Shown here one piece after another: positions 51,949 to 59,554 of a stretch of DNA of 64,000 nucleotides. A program made the position numbers and the translations under genes. Under the pieces are notes generated by a model that saw only the letters and a program-made list of their open reading frames with translations, ran no database searches and was not told where the DNA came from. Origin of the DNA: Streptomyces sp. SN-593 (GTDB lineage Bacteria; Actinomycetota; Actinomycetes; Streptomycetales; Streptomycetaceae); NCBI RefSeq assembly GCF_016756395.1, contig NZ_AP018365.1, positions 4,191,001 through 4,255,000 on the forward strand. Reading direction: 5' to 3'. The number at the start of each line of letters is the position of its first letter. Within the stretch, counting starts at the first letter, position 1.

Positions 51949-52811
51949 ATGGCCGGTGAGATCGTCGAGTACGAGCTGGCCGCTCCCTGGGAGGGCTTCC
52001 TTGCTACGCCGGCCGCTGGCCCCGCCGAGGTGGGCGTCGTGGTGCTGTCCGGATCGAGCGGACGGATCGAGCGCGAGCGGTGTCGGCTCTTCGCCCGTGC
52101 CGGGGTGACCGCGGCGTCAATCCGATGGTTCGGCCGACATGGACAGCCGCCGGGTATCTGCGAAGTCGCGCTGGAGACTTTCGTTGCCGCGACCGAGTTG
52201 CTCCGCGAGCGCGGCGCCGAACGCGTCAGCATTCTCGGTGTGTCCAAGGGCGCCGAGGCTGCGCTTTTGGTGTCCACCTTGTCGGATTGCGCCGACGCCG
52301 TGATTGCGCTTGCGCCGACATCGGTCGTCTGGGCCAACGTCGGTCCTGGCCGCGACGGCCGGGAGCGTCCCTGTAGCTCCAGCTGGACCTGGCAGGAGCA
52401 GCCCCTGCCCTTCGTTCCCTACGACGACTCCTGGATGCCGACGGAGCCGGAAGGCACTCCGATTTCCGTGCTCGGTTCGTACGAACGCAGCCTCGCGACA
52501 TACGCGGACCTGCTCCCTGCCGCAGCTATTCCTGTGGAGAGGTCCGCTGCCGAACTGGTGCTCATCGCTGGCGGCGCGGACCGGATGTGGCCCTCCTTGC
52601 GTTTCGCTCACGAGCTCGCGGACCGGTACGCCGCGACTGGGCGCGAGCTGGCTATGATCTCCCGGCCGGATGCGGGCCACCGAAGCGTCTTTCCCGGTGA
52701 AGTGGCCCGCCCCCCTCCGTCCGGTTCGACCACGGCGGTACCTCCGAAGCGGATGCGATACTCGGCGCGGCTGCCTGGCCGACCGTGCTGGCGACGGTCC
52801 TCGGTACCTGA
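51949..52811 (+). pseudogene. Acyl-CoA thioester hydrolase/BAAT-like alpha/beta hydrolase, frameshifted near its end
   Basis: The first 250 residues are a BAAT C-terminal-like hydrolase: GVVVLSGSSGRIERERC (about 28-44), nucleophile elbow GVSKGAEAALL (about 98-108, Ser in GxSxG), an Asp near 215 in GGADRMWPS and a His near 244 (DAGHRSVFP). In the C-run at about 52711-52716 one base is missing. The natural ending (SVRFDHGGTSEADAILGAAA to LGT and TGA at 52809) is in the next frame. The span 3n+2 fits a single loss. Read straight, the protein is extended with random sequence to 53007. The residues for catalysis are intact, so the truncated product might still work. Confidence 0.82.
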
Positions 52812-53360
52812 GAGCCATGCAGATAACGACCAGCTCATCCTGCGGCGTGGGTGGCGGCGCGCCAGGACCGGGGCCGAAACGTCCTCGACGCACCAGTCAC
52901 GACAGCGACTCCAACACCAGAGAGCACGAACGATGCGTTCGCCGAACGGTCACCAGCCCGCGGCCGAGCTCTCCATCGAGCCGTCGGCCTGTTCGCTGGG
53001 TCCCTGAACAGCGGTAATGGATTGCTCGCCCGGCATCTTCGTCATGATCGACAACTCGGAAACCAAGATCCCCGACAGCGTCGCTCACTGACAGGCCGGG
53101 AGTTGGATCACCCCCCACCTCCCTCTCACTCAAACCTGTCTCGACCCTCGCCTCGCAAGGTCGACACACAATACGGTGCGGCGGAACACGCTGTTGCTTT
53201 CTCCCGCGGGGGTGTGCTCGCTTCACGAATAGCCTTGGACTTCACAACTGGAGGCTCAGGGACGATCGCCGACAACGTCTCCGCTTGATCCGGGAACAGC
53301 ACGACGCGAGGGTTCAAGTGAAGCGAGGAAGAGGGGCCAGAACCGCTGAGGGGCGCCCGG
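52812..53360 (+). other. 549-bp stretch without a convincing gene
   Basis: Sequence of lower GC than its surroundings with no conserved reading frame. It lies between the frameshifted hydrolase and the transposon fragments and is probably decayed accessory DNA. I see no inverted repeat of useful length. Confidence 0.4.
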
Positions 53361-53615
53361 ATGCAGATTCAGCCCACAAACGTTCGGTTCCTAGCCGGCT
53401 ACCGCCGCGCGGGGCTGTTCGACTCGGACCTGGTGGCCGCTTTGCGGGCCGCTGATCTGGACGGGATGTCGCTGGGCGATGCTTTCCGGCTGCTGCCGAA
53501 GTGGCCCCGGCCTCTGGTGAAGTCGGCGGTGCTGCACCTGGTGTGGTCCGGGCATGTGACGACTGCGTTGGACCGGCCGCTGAGCGAGGGGCACGTGCTG
53601 CGGAGGGCCGCATGA
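53361..53615 (+). pseudogene. TnsA-like transposase endonuclease, C-terminal fragment
   Basis: The 84 codons end with the conserved TnsA-family C-terminus of streptomycete elements: NVRFLAGYRRAGLFDSDL, a middle ALRAADLDGMSLGDAF and the tail PLSEGHVLRR. No catalytic residues remain; the ATG is not the natural start. The stop overlaps the next start as ATGA, the original coupling to the transposase gene. The N-terminal part of a TnsA-like protein lies inverted at 53848-54148. Confidence 0.72.
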
Positions 53616-53857
53616 ACGGGGCGGGGACGAGGCTGGGGGTCGGGACGTACTTCCGACTGGGCGGCGAGACGGTCGAGGTCGTGGAGTTCGTCAGCCTGGC
53701 CACTGGCATGGAGGTCGTCCTCAAGGACGGGCGTGACCGGCTGGCCCGGATGTCGCTGCGCGAGTTACTGACCTCCGATCGCGCCGAGCTGATCCACGAC
53801 AGGTCAGGCCCGTCGTCCACCGACGACGAGGGTCTCGTGGCCCCTTGCCATCGATAA
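53612..53857 (+). pseudogene. TnsB-like (Mu/DDE) transposase, N-terminal fragment
   Basis: About 75 codons resemble the start of the transposase that follows tnsA in such elements: MNGAGTRLGVGTYFRLGGET, EVVEFVSLATGMEVVLKDG and RLARMSLRELLTSDRAELI. The catalytic domain is absent. The frame is lost at about 53840, where sequence switches to the inverted TnsA fragment. Confidence 0.6.
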
Positions 53858-54148
53858 CGGCCTTGAGCAGAAAAGGCTGGGCAACGATGTGCCGCACGTC
53901 CGGAGCGAAGTCGGCGGACAACAGCCGCCCAGCTCCAGCCGCGACTCGTAGATCACGTGATCGCCCACGGTGGCCGACCAGTACATGCCCGAGTAGTACT
54001 GCTGCCCCTTGAACCAGCGGAACGTCCTCCACGGCCGGGCCTCGCCCAGCAGCGTGAGCGGCACCAACGGCCACTCCAGGTCCTCCACCACGACCTCGTC
54101 ACCACGCCGGACACTCAGCCGTACCGGCGCGGCCACCGCTGTACCCAT
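53848..54148 (-). pseudogene. TnsA-like transposase endonuclease, N-terminal fragment with frameshift
   Basis: The minus strand reads MGTAVAAPVRLSVRRGDEVV, LEWPLVPLTLLGEARPWRTF and RWFKGQQYYSGMYWSATVGD, then HVIYESRLEL. A one-base loss near 53935 shifts to RLLSADFAPDVRHIVAQPFL, LKAVIDGK. These are the N-terminal blocks of the TnsA-like family, including the Glu of YESRLEL. The piece ends where the plus-strand transposase fragment begins. Confidence 0.72.
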
Positions 54149-54294
54149 CGGACCACCAACCCCGCGATTCCCCAGGCAGCCCCACTGGCCGCCGAAACGC
54201 TGAGGTCCTGCCCCGGCCACGCACTCAGACGACGGCCGGGGCGGTCCTGTACACGAAGAGGGGAACTACTGGTCCACGGAGCATGATTTCCATC

Positions 54295-54347
54295 CCCGTG
54301 GCCAATTGGCCATGGAGTGGCCATCGCCGGTGGAAAGTGGCCACGGG
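54295..54347. repeat. Inverted repeat and TGGCCA cluster downstream of dnaB
   Basis: CCCGTGGCCA (54295-54304) pairs with TGGCCACGGG (54338-54347). Between them is the 14-bp palindrome TGGCCAATTGGCCA (54299-54312) and another GTGGCCAT (54317-54324). It may terminate dnaB transcription, or be an end of the decayed transposon, since Tn7-like ends carry repeated transposase sites. Confidence 0.5.
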
Positions 54348-54372
54348 ATCTGGAAACCCGCAGCGGGCGGGA

Positions 54373-55827
54373 TCAGGTGTGGGCCATGTCCACGAAGCGG
54401 GAGTAGTGGCCCTGGAAGGCGACCGTGATGGTCGCGGTGGGGCCGTTGCGGTGCTTGGCCACGATCAGGTCGGCCTCGCCGGCGCGGGGGGACTCCTTCT
54501 CGTAGGCGTCCTCACGGTGGAGGAGGATCACCATGTCGGCGTCCTGCTCGATGGAGCCGGACTCGCGCAGGTCGGAGACCATCGGCTTCTTGTCGGTGCG
54601 CTGTTCGGGCCCGCGGTTGAGCTGGGAAAGGGCGATCACGGGGACCTCCAGCTCCTTGGCGAGGAGCTTGAGGTTACGGGACATGTCCGAGACCTCCTGC
54701 TGGCGGCTCTCGGGGCGCCGGGAGCCGCCGGACTGCATGAGCTGGAGGTAGTCGATGACGACCAGCCGCAGGTCGTTGCGCTGCTTGAGCCGGCGGCACT
54801 TGGCGCGGATCTCCATCATCGACAGGTTCGGCGAGTCGTCGATGTACAGGGGCGCCTCGGTGACGTCGGACATCCGGCGGGCGACCTTCGTCCAGTCGTC
54901 GTCGGTCATGGTGCCGGAGCGCATGTGGTGCAGGGCGACCCGCGCCTCGGCGGACAGCAACCGCATCGCGATCTCGTTGCGCCCCATCTCCAGGGAGAAG
55001 ATGACGCTGGGCATCTTGTGCGCGATGGAGCATGCCCGGGCGAAGTCCAGCGCGAGCGTCGACTTGCCCATGGCCGGCCGGGCGGCGATCACGATCATCT
55101 GGCCGGGGTGCAGCCCGTTGGTGAGGGAGTCGAGGTCGGTGAAGCCGGTGGGCACCCCGGACATCTGCCCGCTGCGGGAGCCGATCGCCTCGATCTCGTC
55201 GAGCGCGCCCTCCATGATGTCGCCGAGCGGCAGGTAGTCCTCGGAGGTGCGCTGCTCGGTGACGGCGTAGATCTCGGCCTGGGCGCTGTTGACGATCTCG
55301 TCGACGTCCCCGTCTGCGGCGTACCCCATCTGCGTGATGCGGGTGCCGGCCTCCACCAGGCGGCGCAGCACGGCGCGTTCGTGCACGATCTCGGCGTAGA
55401 ACTCGGCGTTCGCCGCCGTGGGCACCGCGTTGACGAGGGTGTGCAGGTAGGGAGAGCCGCCGATCCGGGCGATCTCGCCGCGCTTGGTGAGTTCGGCGGC
55501 GGTGGTGATGGGGTCGGCGGGCTCGCCCCGGGCGTAGAGGTCGAGGATCGCGGTGTAGATCGTCTCGTGGGCGGGCCGGTAGAAGTCGGCGCCCTTGAGC
55601 ACCTCCACGACGTCGGCGATCGCGTCCTTCGACAGCAGCATGCCGCCGAGCACGGACTGCTCGGCGTCCAGGTCCTGCGGCGGAACGCGCTCGAAGCCGC
55701 CGCCCCCCTCGGAGAAGCGGCCCTCGTCGGAGCCGCCGGCGCCGCGCTTGCGGAACTGGCTGACGGCGGGGCGCTCGTCGGGAGGGTGGTCGGCCCAGTG
55801 GTCGTCGGCGGTTTCGGGCTGGCTCAT
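54373..55827 (-). CDS. dnaB: Replicative DNA helicase
   Basis: This 484-residue hexameric helicase unwinds DNA 5' to 3' at the fork. A Pro/Gly/Glu-rich N-tail (about 1-45) precedes the N-terminal domain PQDLDAEQSVLGGMLLS (about 50-66). The RecA-like core has Walker A ARPAMGKST (about 242-250), Walker B VVIDYLQLM (about 347) and the DnaB motif RESGSIEQDADMV (about 415-427). ATG 55827 follows GGAGGAGGT. No intein is present, unlike in some actinobacteria. The 455-bp upstream gap holds a DnaA-box cluster. Confidence 0.97.
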   Translation of the reverse strand: MSQPETADDHWADHPPDERPAVSQFRKRGAGGSDEGRFSEGGGGFERVPPQDLDAEQSVLGGMLLSKDAIADVVEVLKGADFYRPAHETIYTAILDLYARGEPADPITTAAELTKRGEIARIGGSPYLHTLVNAVPTAANAEFYAEIVHERAVLRRLVEAGTRITQMGYAADGDVDEIVNSAQAEIYAVTEQRTSEDYLPLGDIMEGALDEIEAIGSRSGQMSGVPTGFTDLDSLTNGLHPGQMIVIAARPAMGKSTLALDFARACSIAHKMPSVIFSLEMGRNEIAMRLLSAEARVALHHMRSGTMTDDDWTKVARRMSDVTEAPLYIDDSPNLSMMEIRAKCRRLKQRNDLRLVVIDYLQLMQSGGSRRPESRQQEVSDMSRNLKLLAKELEVPVIALSQLNRGPEQRTDKKPMVSDLRESGSIEQDADMVILLHREDAYEKESPRAGEADLIVAKHRNGPTATITVAFQGHYSRFVDMAHT

Positions 55828-56004
55828 TCCCGCCACCTCCTCCTGTCCGGCCGGTTCCGCCGGACCCCGCGTGCGTGCCACTCTTTCACGGCGGTGCTCC
55901 GGTTTTCACGGCGGCACAGCCGACCAACGAGCCACCCGGCGCACGCGCTTCGCGGAGTCGGGGACGGTCCACGCTAGGCCCCCGGACCGCCCACACCAAG
56001 CCGG

Positions 56005-56093
56005 TTATCCACAGGGGGTGTGGATGACGGCGGCATACCTGTGGAGAACTGGCCCCAACCTGTGCACGACCCTTGGGACAGCGCTGTGGACAA
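56005..56093. promoter_or_regulatory. Cluster of DnaA boxes
   Basis: TTATCCACA (56005-56013); on the opposite strand TCATCCACA (56019-56027), TTCTCCACA (56040-56048), and TTGTCCACA (56085-56093), the exact Streptomyces consensus. A weaker TCGTGCACA lies at 56061-56069. Four good boxes in 90 bp far exceed chance, and the first two are close inverted partners. Confidence 0.85.
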
Positions 56094-56245
56094 GCGCGCG
56101 ACCGTTCGACGGAAACAGCCCTGACCTGCACGTTCTTCGTCCATAGCCTGTGCAGGAGAAAAACTTCCGCCCCCGGCGCAAGATCATGACAAACAACGCG
56201 GAGGAGATCACGCTGCGCAGTCGGTCGTAATGATCGGAATCGCAC

Positions 56246-56274
56246 TTCACCTCTTACTTGTGGACGGTTAGGAT
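56246..56274 (+). promoter_or_regulatory. Promoter of the MATE gene, probably leaderless, with a DnaA-like box in its spacer
   Basis: TTCACC (56246-56251), 17-bp spacer, TAGGAT (56269-56274). Transcription would start at about 56281-56283, at the GTG start codon, so the mRNA is likely leaderless. TGTGGACGG (56259-56267) inside the spacer is a DnaA-box relative. Confidence 0.65.
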
Positions 56275-56282
56275 ATCCGCCT

Positions 56283-57671
56283 GTGAGTCCTGTGCCCCCG
56301 ACCACCGACGTGCCGGCGCCGCGCGAACCCGCCCGGCCGCCCGCGTCCGCGCGCCGCCGCCACGACCGGGAGATCGTGGCCCTCGCGCTGCCCGCCTTCG
56401 GCGCCCTGGTCGCCGAACCGCTCTTCGTCATGGTGGACAGCGCGGTTGTCGGCCACCTCGGTACGGCGCAGCTCGCCGGCCTCGGCGTCGCCGCCGCCCT
56501 GCTCACCACCGCCGTCAACGTCTTCGTCTTCCTCGCCTACGCCACCACCGCCGCCGTCGCGCGCCGGGTCGGCGCCGGCGACCTGCCCGCGGCCCTGCGG
56601 CAGGGCATGGACGGCATCTGGCTCGCCCTCCTGATCGGCGCACTCGTCATCGCCGCCGTGCTGCCGGCCGCCCCGGGCCTGGCCGACCTCTTCGGCGCCT
56701 CGCCCACCGCCGCCCCGTACGCGAGCGATTACCTGCGGATCAGCTCGCTCGGCATTCCGGCGATGCTCGTGGTGCTCGCCGCGACCGGGGTGCTGCGCGG
56801 CCTGCAGGACACCCGCACCCCGCTCTACGTGGCGGTGGCCGGCTTCACGGCCAACGCCCTCCTCAACGCGACGCTCGTCTACGGCGCGGGGCTCGGCATC
56901 GCGGGCTCCGCCTGGGGCACCGTCATCGCACAGAACGGCATGGCCGCGGTCTACCTCGCCATGGTGGTCCGAGGCGCCCGCGCGCAGGCCCCCGGCACAT
57001 GGCGGTCGATGCTGCGCCCGGACGCCGCCGGAATCCGCGCCTGCGCGCGCGCCGGTGTGCCGCTGCTGGTCCGGACGATCAGCCTGCGGGCCGTCCTGAT
57101 GATCGCCACCGCCGTCGCCGCCCGGCTGGGCGACACCGAGATCGCCGCCCACCAGATCACCCTCACCGTCTGGTCGCTGCTCGCCTTCGCGCTGGACGCC
57201 ATCGCGATCGCCGGCCAGGCCATCATCGGCCGCTGTCTGGGCGCCGGCGACGCCGCCGGGGCGCGGGCGGCCTGCACCCGGATGATGCAGTGGGGCCTGA
57301 TGTGCGGCGCCGCGCTCGGGCTGCTGGTGGTCCTGGCCCGGCCGCTGGTCGGGCCGCTCTTCAGCTCCGACCCGGCGGTGCGCCACGCGCTCGGCGCGGC
57401 CCTGCTCGTGGTGGCGGTGGCGCAACCGGTGTGCGGAGTGGTCTTCGTGCTGGACGGCGTCCTCATGGGGGCGGGCGACGGACCGTACCTGGCCGGGTCG
57501 ATGCTGGTCACGCTGGCGGTCTTCGCGCCGGTCGCGTGCGCGGTCCCGGCCGCAGGAGGCGGTCTGACCGCGCTGTGGTGGGCGATGGGGCTGATGATGC
57601 TCACCCGGTTGGCGGCCCTGTGGCTGCGGTCGCGGTCCGGCCGCTGGGTGGTGACGGGCGCGAGCCGCTGA
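56283..57671 (+). CDS. MATE family efflux transporter (DinF-like)
   Basis: This 462-residue transporter has twelve helices in two similar halves and exports drugs or metabolites by proton or sodium antiport. Helix 1 region is IVALALPAFGALVAEPLFVMVDSAVVGHLG (about 37-65) and the half-repeat starts near residue 255 (GVPLLVRTISLRAVLM). The family Gln/Asn residues are in VDSAVVGHL and AGQAIIGRCLG (about 314). The GTG at 56283 is at or next to the transcription start. In this region of streptomycete chromosomes it lies between dnaB and rplI. Substrate unknown. Confidence 0.92.
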   Translation: MSPVPPTTDVPAPREPARPPASARRRHDREIVALALPAFGALVAEPLFVMVDSAVVGHLGTAQLAGLGVAAALLTTAVNVFVFLAYATTAAVARRVGAGDLPAALRQGMDGIWLALLIGALVIAAVLPAAPGLADLFGASPTAAPYASDYLRISSLGIPAMLVVLAATGVLRGLQDTRTPLYVAVAGFTANALLNATLVYGAGLGIAGSAWGTVIAQNGMAAVYLAMVVRGARAQAPGTWRSMLRPDAAGIRACARAGVPLLVRTISLRAVLMIATAVAARLGDTEIAAHQITLTVWSLLAFALDAIAIAGQAIIGRCLGAGDAAGARAACTRMMQWGLMCGAALGLLVVLARPLVGPLFSSDPAVRHALGAALLVVAVAQPVCGVVFVLDGVLMGAGDGPYLAGSMLVTLAVFAPVACAVPAAGGGLTALWWAMGLMMLTRLAALWLRSRSGRWVVTGASR

Positions 57672-57770
57672 GGCCCGCGACGGTCGCACGGCAGCGCGTT
57701 CCCGGCGGCACGACGCGACCGGCCCACGTACGGGGCAGCACGTGTCCAGCAGCGCACGCCCCGCCGCACC

Positions 57771-57822
57771 CACCGGCCGCGCAACCCGTCCGCACGCACC
57801 GGCCGCGCAACCCGTCCGCACC
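57771..57822. repeat. Two copies of a 26-bp direct repeat
   Basis: Two tandem 26-bp units (57771-57796 and 57797-57822), beginning CACCGGCCGCGCAACC and differing only at the last base or so. Further diverged CCGGCCGC motifs follow to about 57850. Between the MATE and rplI ends. Confidence 0.85.
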
Positions 57823-57884
57823 CGCTGACCGCGCATACCGGCCGCACGCACGCGCCGCACGCATCGGCGGCGGACACGACGAAA

Positions 57885-57910
57885 GGGCCGGCTCCCTCAG
57901 GAGCCGGCCC
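57885..57910 (-). terminator. Intrinsic terminator of the rpsF-ssb-rpsR-rplI operon
   Basis: GGGCCGGCTCC (57885-57895) pairs perfectly with GGAGCCGGCCC (57900-57910) with a 4-nt loop. On the minus strand it is followed by TTTCGT. The position is 78 bp beyond the rplI stop. It may also stop MATE transcripts from the other side. Confidence 0.88.
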
Positions 57911-57945
57911 GTTCCCGGTCCGCCCGGCCGACACGCTCCCCGTGT

Positions 57946-57959
57946 GTTCCACGTGGAAC
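57946..57959. other. parS downstream of rplI
   Basis: GTTCCACGTGGAAC, a perfect palindrome, between the rplI stop and the terminator. Confidence 0.9.
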
Positions 57960-57988
57960 ATGCCGGCCATGCCGCACCAAATGCCGCG

Positions 57989-58438
57989 TTACGCGGCCAC
58001 GACCTCCAGGTCGAGGACGGCCTCGACCTCGGGGTGCAGTCGCACCGAGATCTTGTGCGCGCCGAGCGTCTTGATGGGCGAGGCCACCTCGACACGACGC
58101 TTGTCGACCTGCGGGCCACCCGCGTTCTTGATCGCCGCGGCGATGTCGGCCGGGGTGATCGACCCGAAGAGGCGACCGGTGTCGCCCGCGCGGGTGCTCA
58201 GCGTGACCTTGACGGCCTGGAGCTGGGCCTTGACGGTGTTCGCGTCCTCGAGCGAGTGGATCTCGCGGATGCGCCGGGCCCGGCGGATCTGCTCGACGTC
58301 CTTCTCGCCACCCTTGGTCCACGCGATGGCGAAGCCCCGCGGGATCAGGTAGTTGCGGGCGTAGCCCGGCTTGACGTCCACGATGTCGCCGGCGGCACCG
58401 AGGCCGCTGACCTCGTTGGTGAGGATGATCTTCGACAT
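57989..58438 (-). CDS. rplI: 50S ribosomal protein L9
   Basis: The 149-residue bL9 binds 23S rRNA near the L1 stalk. N-terminal MSKIILTNEVSGLGAAGDIV, VKPGYARNYLIPRGFA (about 25-40) and a long connecting helix are diagnostic. The C-terminal domain has GRLFGSITPADIA and ends LDLEVVAA. ATG 58438 is used rather than an ATG nine bases upstream, as the family starts MSKII. The gene is last in the operon, 16 bp after rpsR. Confidence 0.97.
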   Translation of the reverse strand: MSKIILTNEVSGLGAAGDIVDVKPGYARNYLIPRGFAIAWTKGGEKDVEQIRRARRIREIHSLEDANTVKAQLQAVKVTLSTRAGDTGRLFGSITPADIAAAIKNAGGPQVDKRRVEVASPIKTLGAHKISVRLHPEVEAVLDLEVVAA

Positions 58439-58454
58439 GCTGGTCACCCTCTCC

Positions 58455-58691
58455 TTATCGAGCCGTCGAGGTGTACGGCAGCAGCGCCATCTCGCGGCTG
58501 TTCTTCACCGCGGTGGCGACGTCACGCTGGTGCTGCGTGCAGTTGCCGGTGACGCGGCGGGCACGGATCTTGCCGCGGTCGGAGATGAACTTCCGCAGCA
58601 TGTTCGTGTCCTTGTAGTCCACGTACACGGTCTTGTCCTTGCAGAACGCGCAGACCTTCTTCTTCGGCTTGCGCGGGGGCGGCTTCGCCAT
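58455..58691 (-). CDS. rpsR: 30S ribosomal protein S18
   Basis: The 78-residue bS18 has the rRNA-binding core (DTNMLRKFISDRGKIRARRV and TGNCTQHQRDVATAVK). CAFC near residue 14 and a Cys near 51 suggest the zinc-binding (C+) type, in contrast to zinc-free paralogues that streptomycetes also carry. It belongs to the rpsF-ssb-rpsR-rplI operon, 44 bp after ssb. Confidence 0.97.
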   Translation of the reverse strand: MAKPPPRKPKKKVCAFCKDKTVYVDYKDTNMLRKFISDRGKIRARRVTGNCTQHQRDVATAVKNSREMALLPYTSTAR

Positions 58692-58735
58692 GGTGTCTCT
58701 CCTGTGAGCTCAAGAAGTGTGTGAGGGTCCGCCCT

Positions 58736-59329
58736 CTAGAAGGGCGGCTCGTCCGAGTAGCCGCCGCCGGAGGAGGAACCGGAGCCGCCGCCCCAGCCGC
58801 CTCCGCCGCCACCCTGGCCGCCGGCCGGTGCGCTGGTCGCCCAGGGGTCGTCGGCGGGAGCCCCGCCGCCGCCCTGCTGGCCGCCCCAGCCGCCTCCGCC
58901 GCCGGCCTGGCCACCGCCACCACCGCCGCCGTAGCCGCCCTGCTGGCCGCCGCGCCCGCCGCCGCCGCTGGTCTTGGTGACCTTGGCGGTGGCACTGCGC
59001 AGGCTGGCGCCGACCTCGTCGACGTCCAGCTCGTAGACCGTCCGCTTGACGCCTTCACGATCCTCGTACGACCGCTGCTTCAGCCGGCCCTGCACGATGA
59101 CGCGCATACCGCGCTGGAGCGACTCGGCGACGTTCTCCGCCGCCTGGCGCCAGACCGAGCAGGTGAGGAAGAGGCTCTCGCCGTCCTTCCACTCGTTGGT
59201 CTGCCGGTCGAAGGTGCGGGGGGTGGACGCGACGCGGAACTTCGCGACCGCCGCACCGGAGGGGGTGAAGCGCAGCTCGGGGTCGTCGACGAGATTGCCG
59301 ACGACCGTGATGACGGTCTCGCCTGCCAT
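58736..59329 (-). CDS. ssb: Single-stranded DNA-binding protein
   Basis: The 197-residue SSB has an OB fold (MAGETVITVVGNLVDDPELR, then FRVASTPRTFDRQTNEWKDG and RVIVQGRLKQRSYEDREG) over residues 1-115. A long Gly-rich, Trp/Gln-containing linker (repeats of GGGGGW and GGQ) follows. It ends with the acidic tip DEPPF, the partner-protein docking peptide. This is the main SsbA-type protein by its operon with rpsF and rpsR. The gap to rpsF is unusually long (225 bp) because of the tandem repeat. Confidence 0.96.
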   Translation of the reverse strand: MAGETVITVVGNLVDDPELRFTPSGAAVAKFRVASTPRTFDRQTNEWKDGESLFLTCSVWRQAAENVAESLQRGMRVIVQGRLKQRSYEDREGVKRTVYELDVDEVGASLRSATAKVTKTSGGGGRGGQQGGYGGGGGGGQAGGGGGWGGQQGGGGAPADDPWATSAPAGGQGGGGGGWGGGSGSSSGGGYSDEPPF

Positions 59330-59379
59330 TGGGATGACCTCTCGACTGGCTTGGTGGGCGGTGCAGTGGTGGTGGCTGC

Positions 59380-59544
59380 TACTCGGTGGTCCGGTCCGGG
59401 CGAACCCGGTACTCGGTGGTCCGGTCCGGGCGAACCCGGTACTCGGTGGTCCGGTCCGGGCGAACCCGGTACTCGGTGGTCCGGTCCGGGCGAACCCGGT
59501 ACTCGGTGGTCCGGTCCGGGCGAACCCGGTACTCGGTGGTCCGG
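59380..59544. repeat. 30-bp tandem repeat, 5.5 perfect copies, between rpsF and ssb
   Basis: Five identical 30-bp units (59380-59529), each starting TACTCGGTGGTCCGG and containing CCGGGCGAACCCGG, then a half unit to 59544. Each unit can form a 5-bp CCGGG/CCCGG hairpin with a CGAA loop. It starts 11 bp after the rpsF stop and fills most of the rpsF-ssb gap in the operon mRNA. Both strands stay open, but no start or codon evidence suggests a protein. Confidence 0.97.
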
Positions 59545-59554
59545 AGGAACCGGA

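Larger units (their letters stand above)
53361..54148. mobile_element. Remnant of a TnsA/TnsB (Tn7-like) transposon, internally inverted
   Basis: Fragments of a TnsA-like endonuclease subunit and of its partner transposase lie here in opposite orientations. The C-terminal TnsA part and the N-terminal transposase part are on the plus strand. The N-terminal TnsA part is on the minus strand, meeting them near 53845. The centre of TnsA and nearly all of the transposase are gone. Confidence 0.7.
55828..56282. other. dnaB-MATE intergenic region
   Basis: No gene in these 455 bp. It contains the DnaA-box cluster (56005-56093), a further DnaA-like box (56259-56267) and the MATE promoter. It must also contain the dnaB promoter, which I cannot place. 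Confidence 0.6.

Noticed and set aside
59380..59544. CRISPR array candidate
   Set aside because: The units are in direct contact with no spacers between them, so it is a simple tandem repeat.
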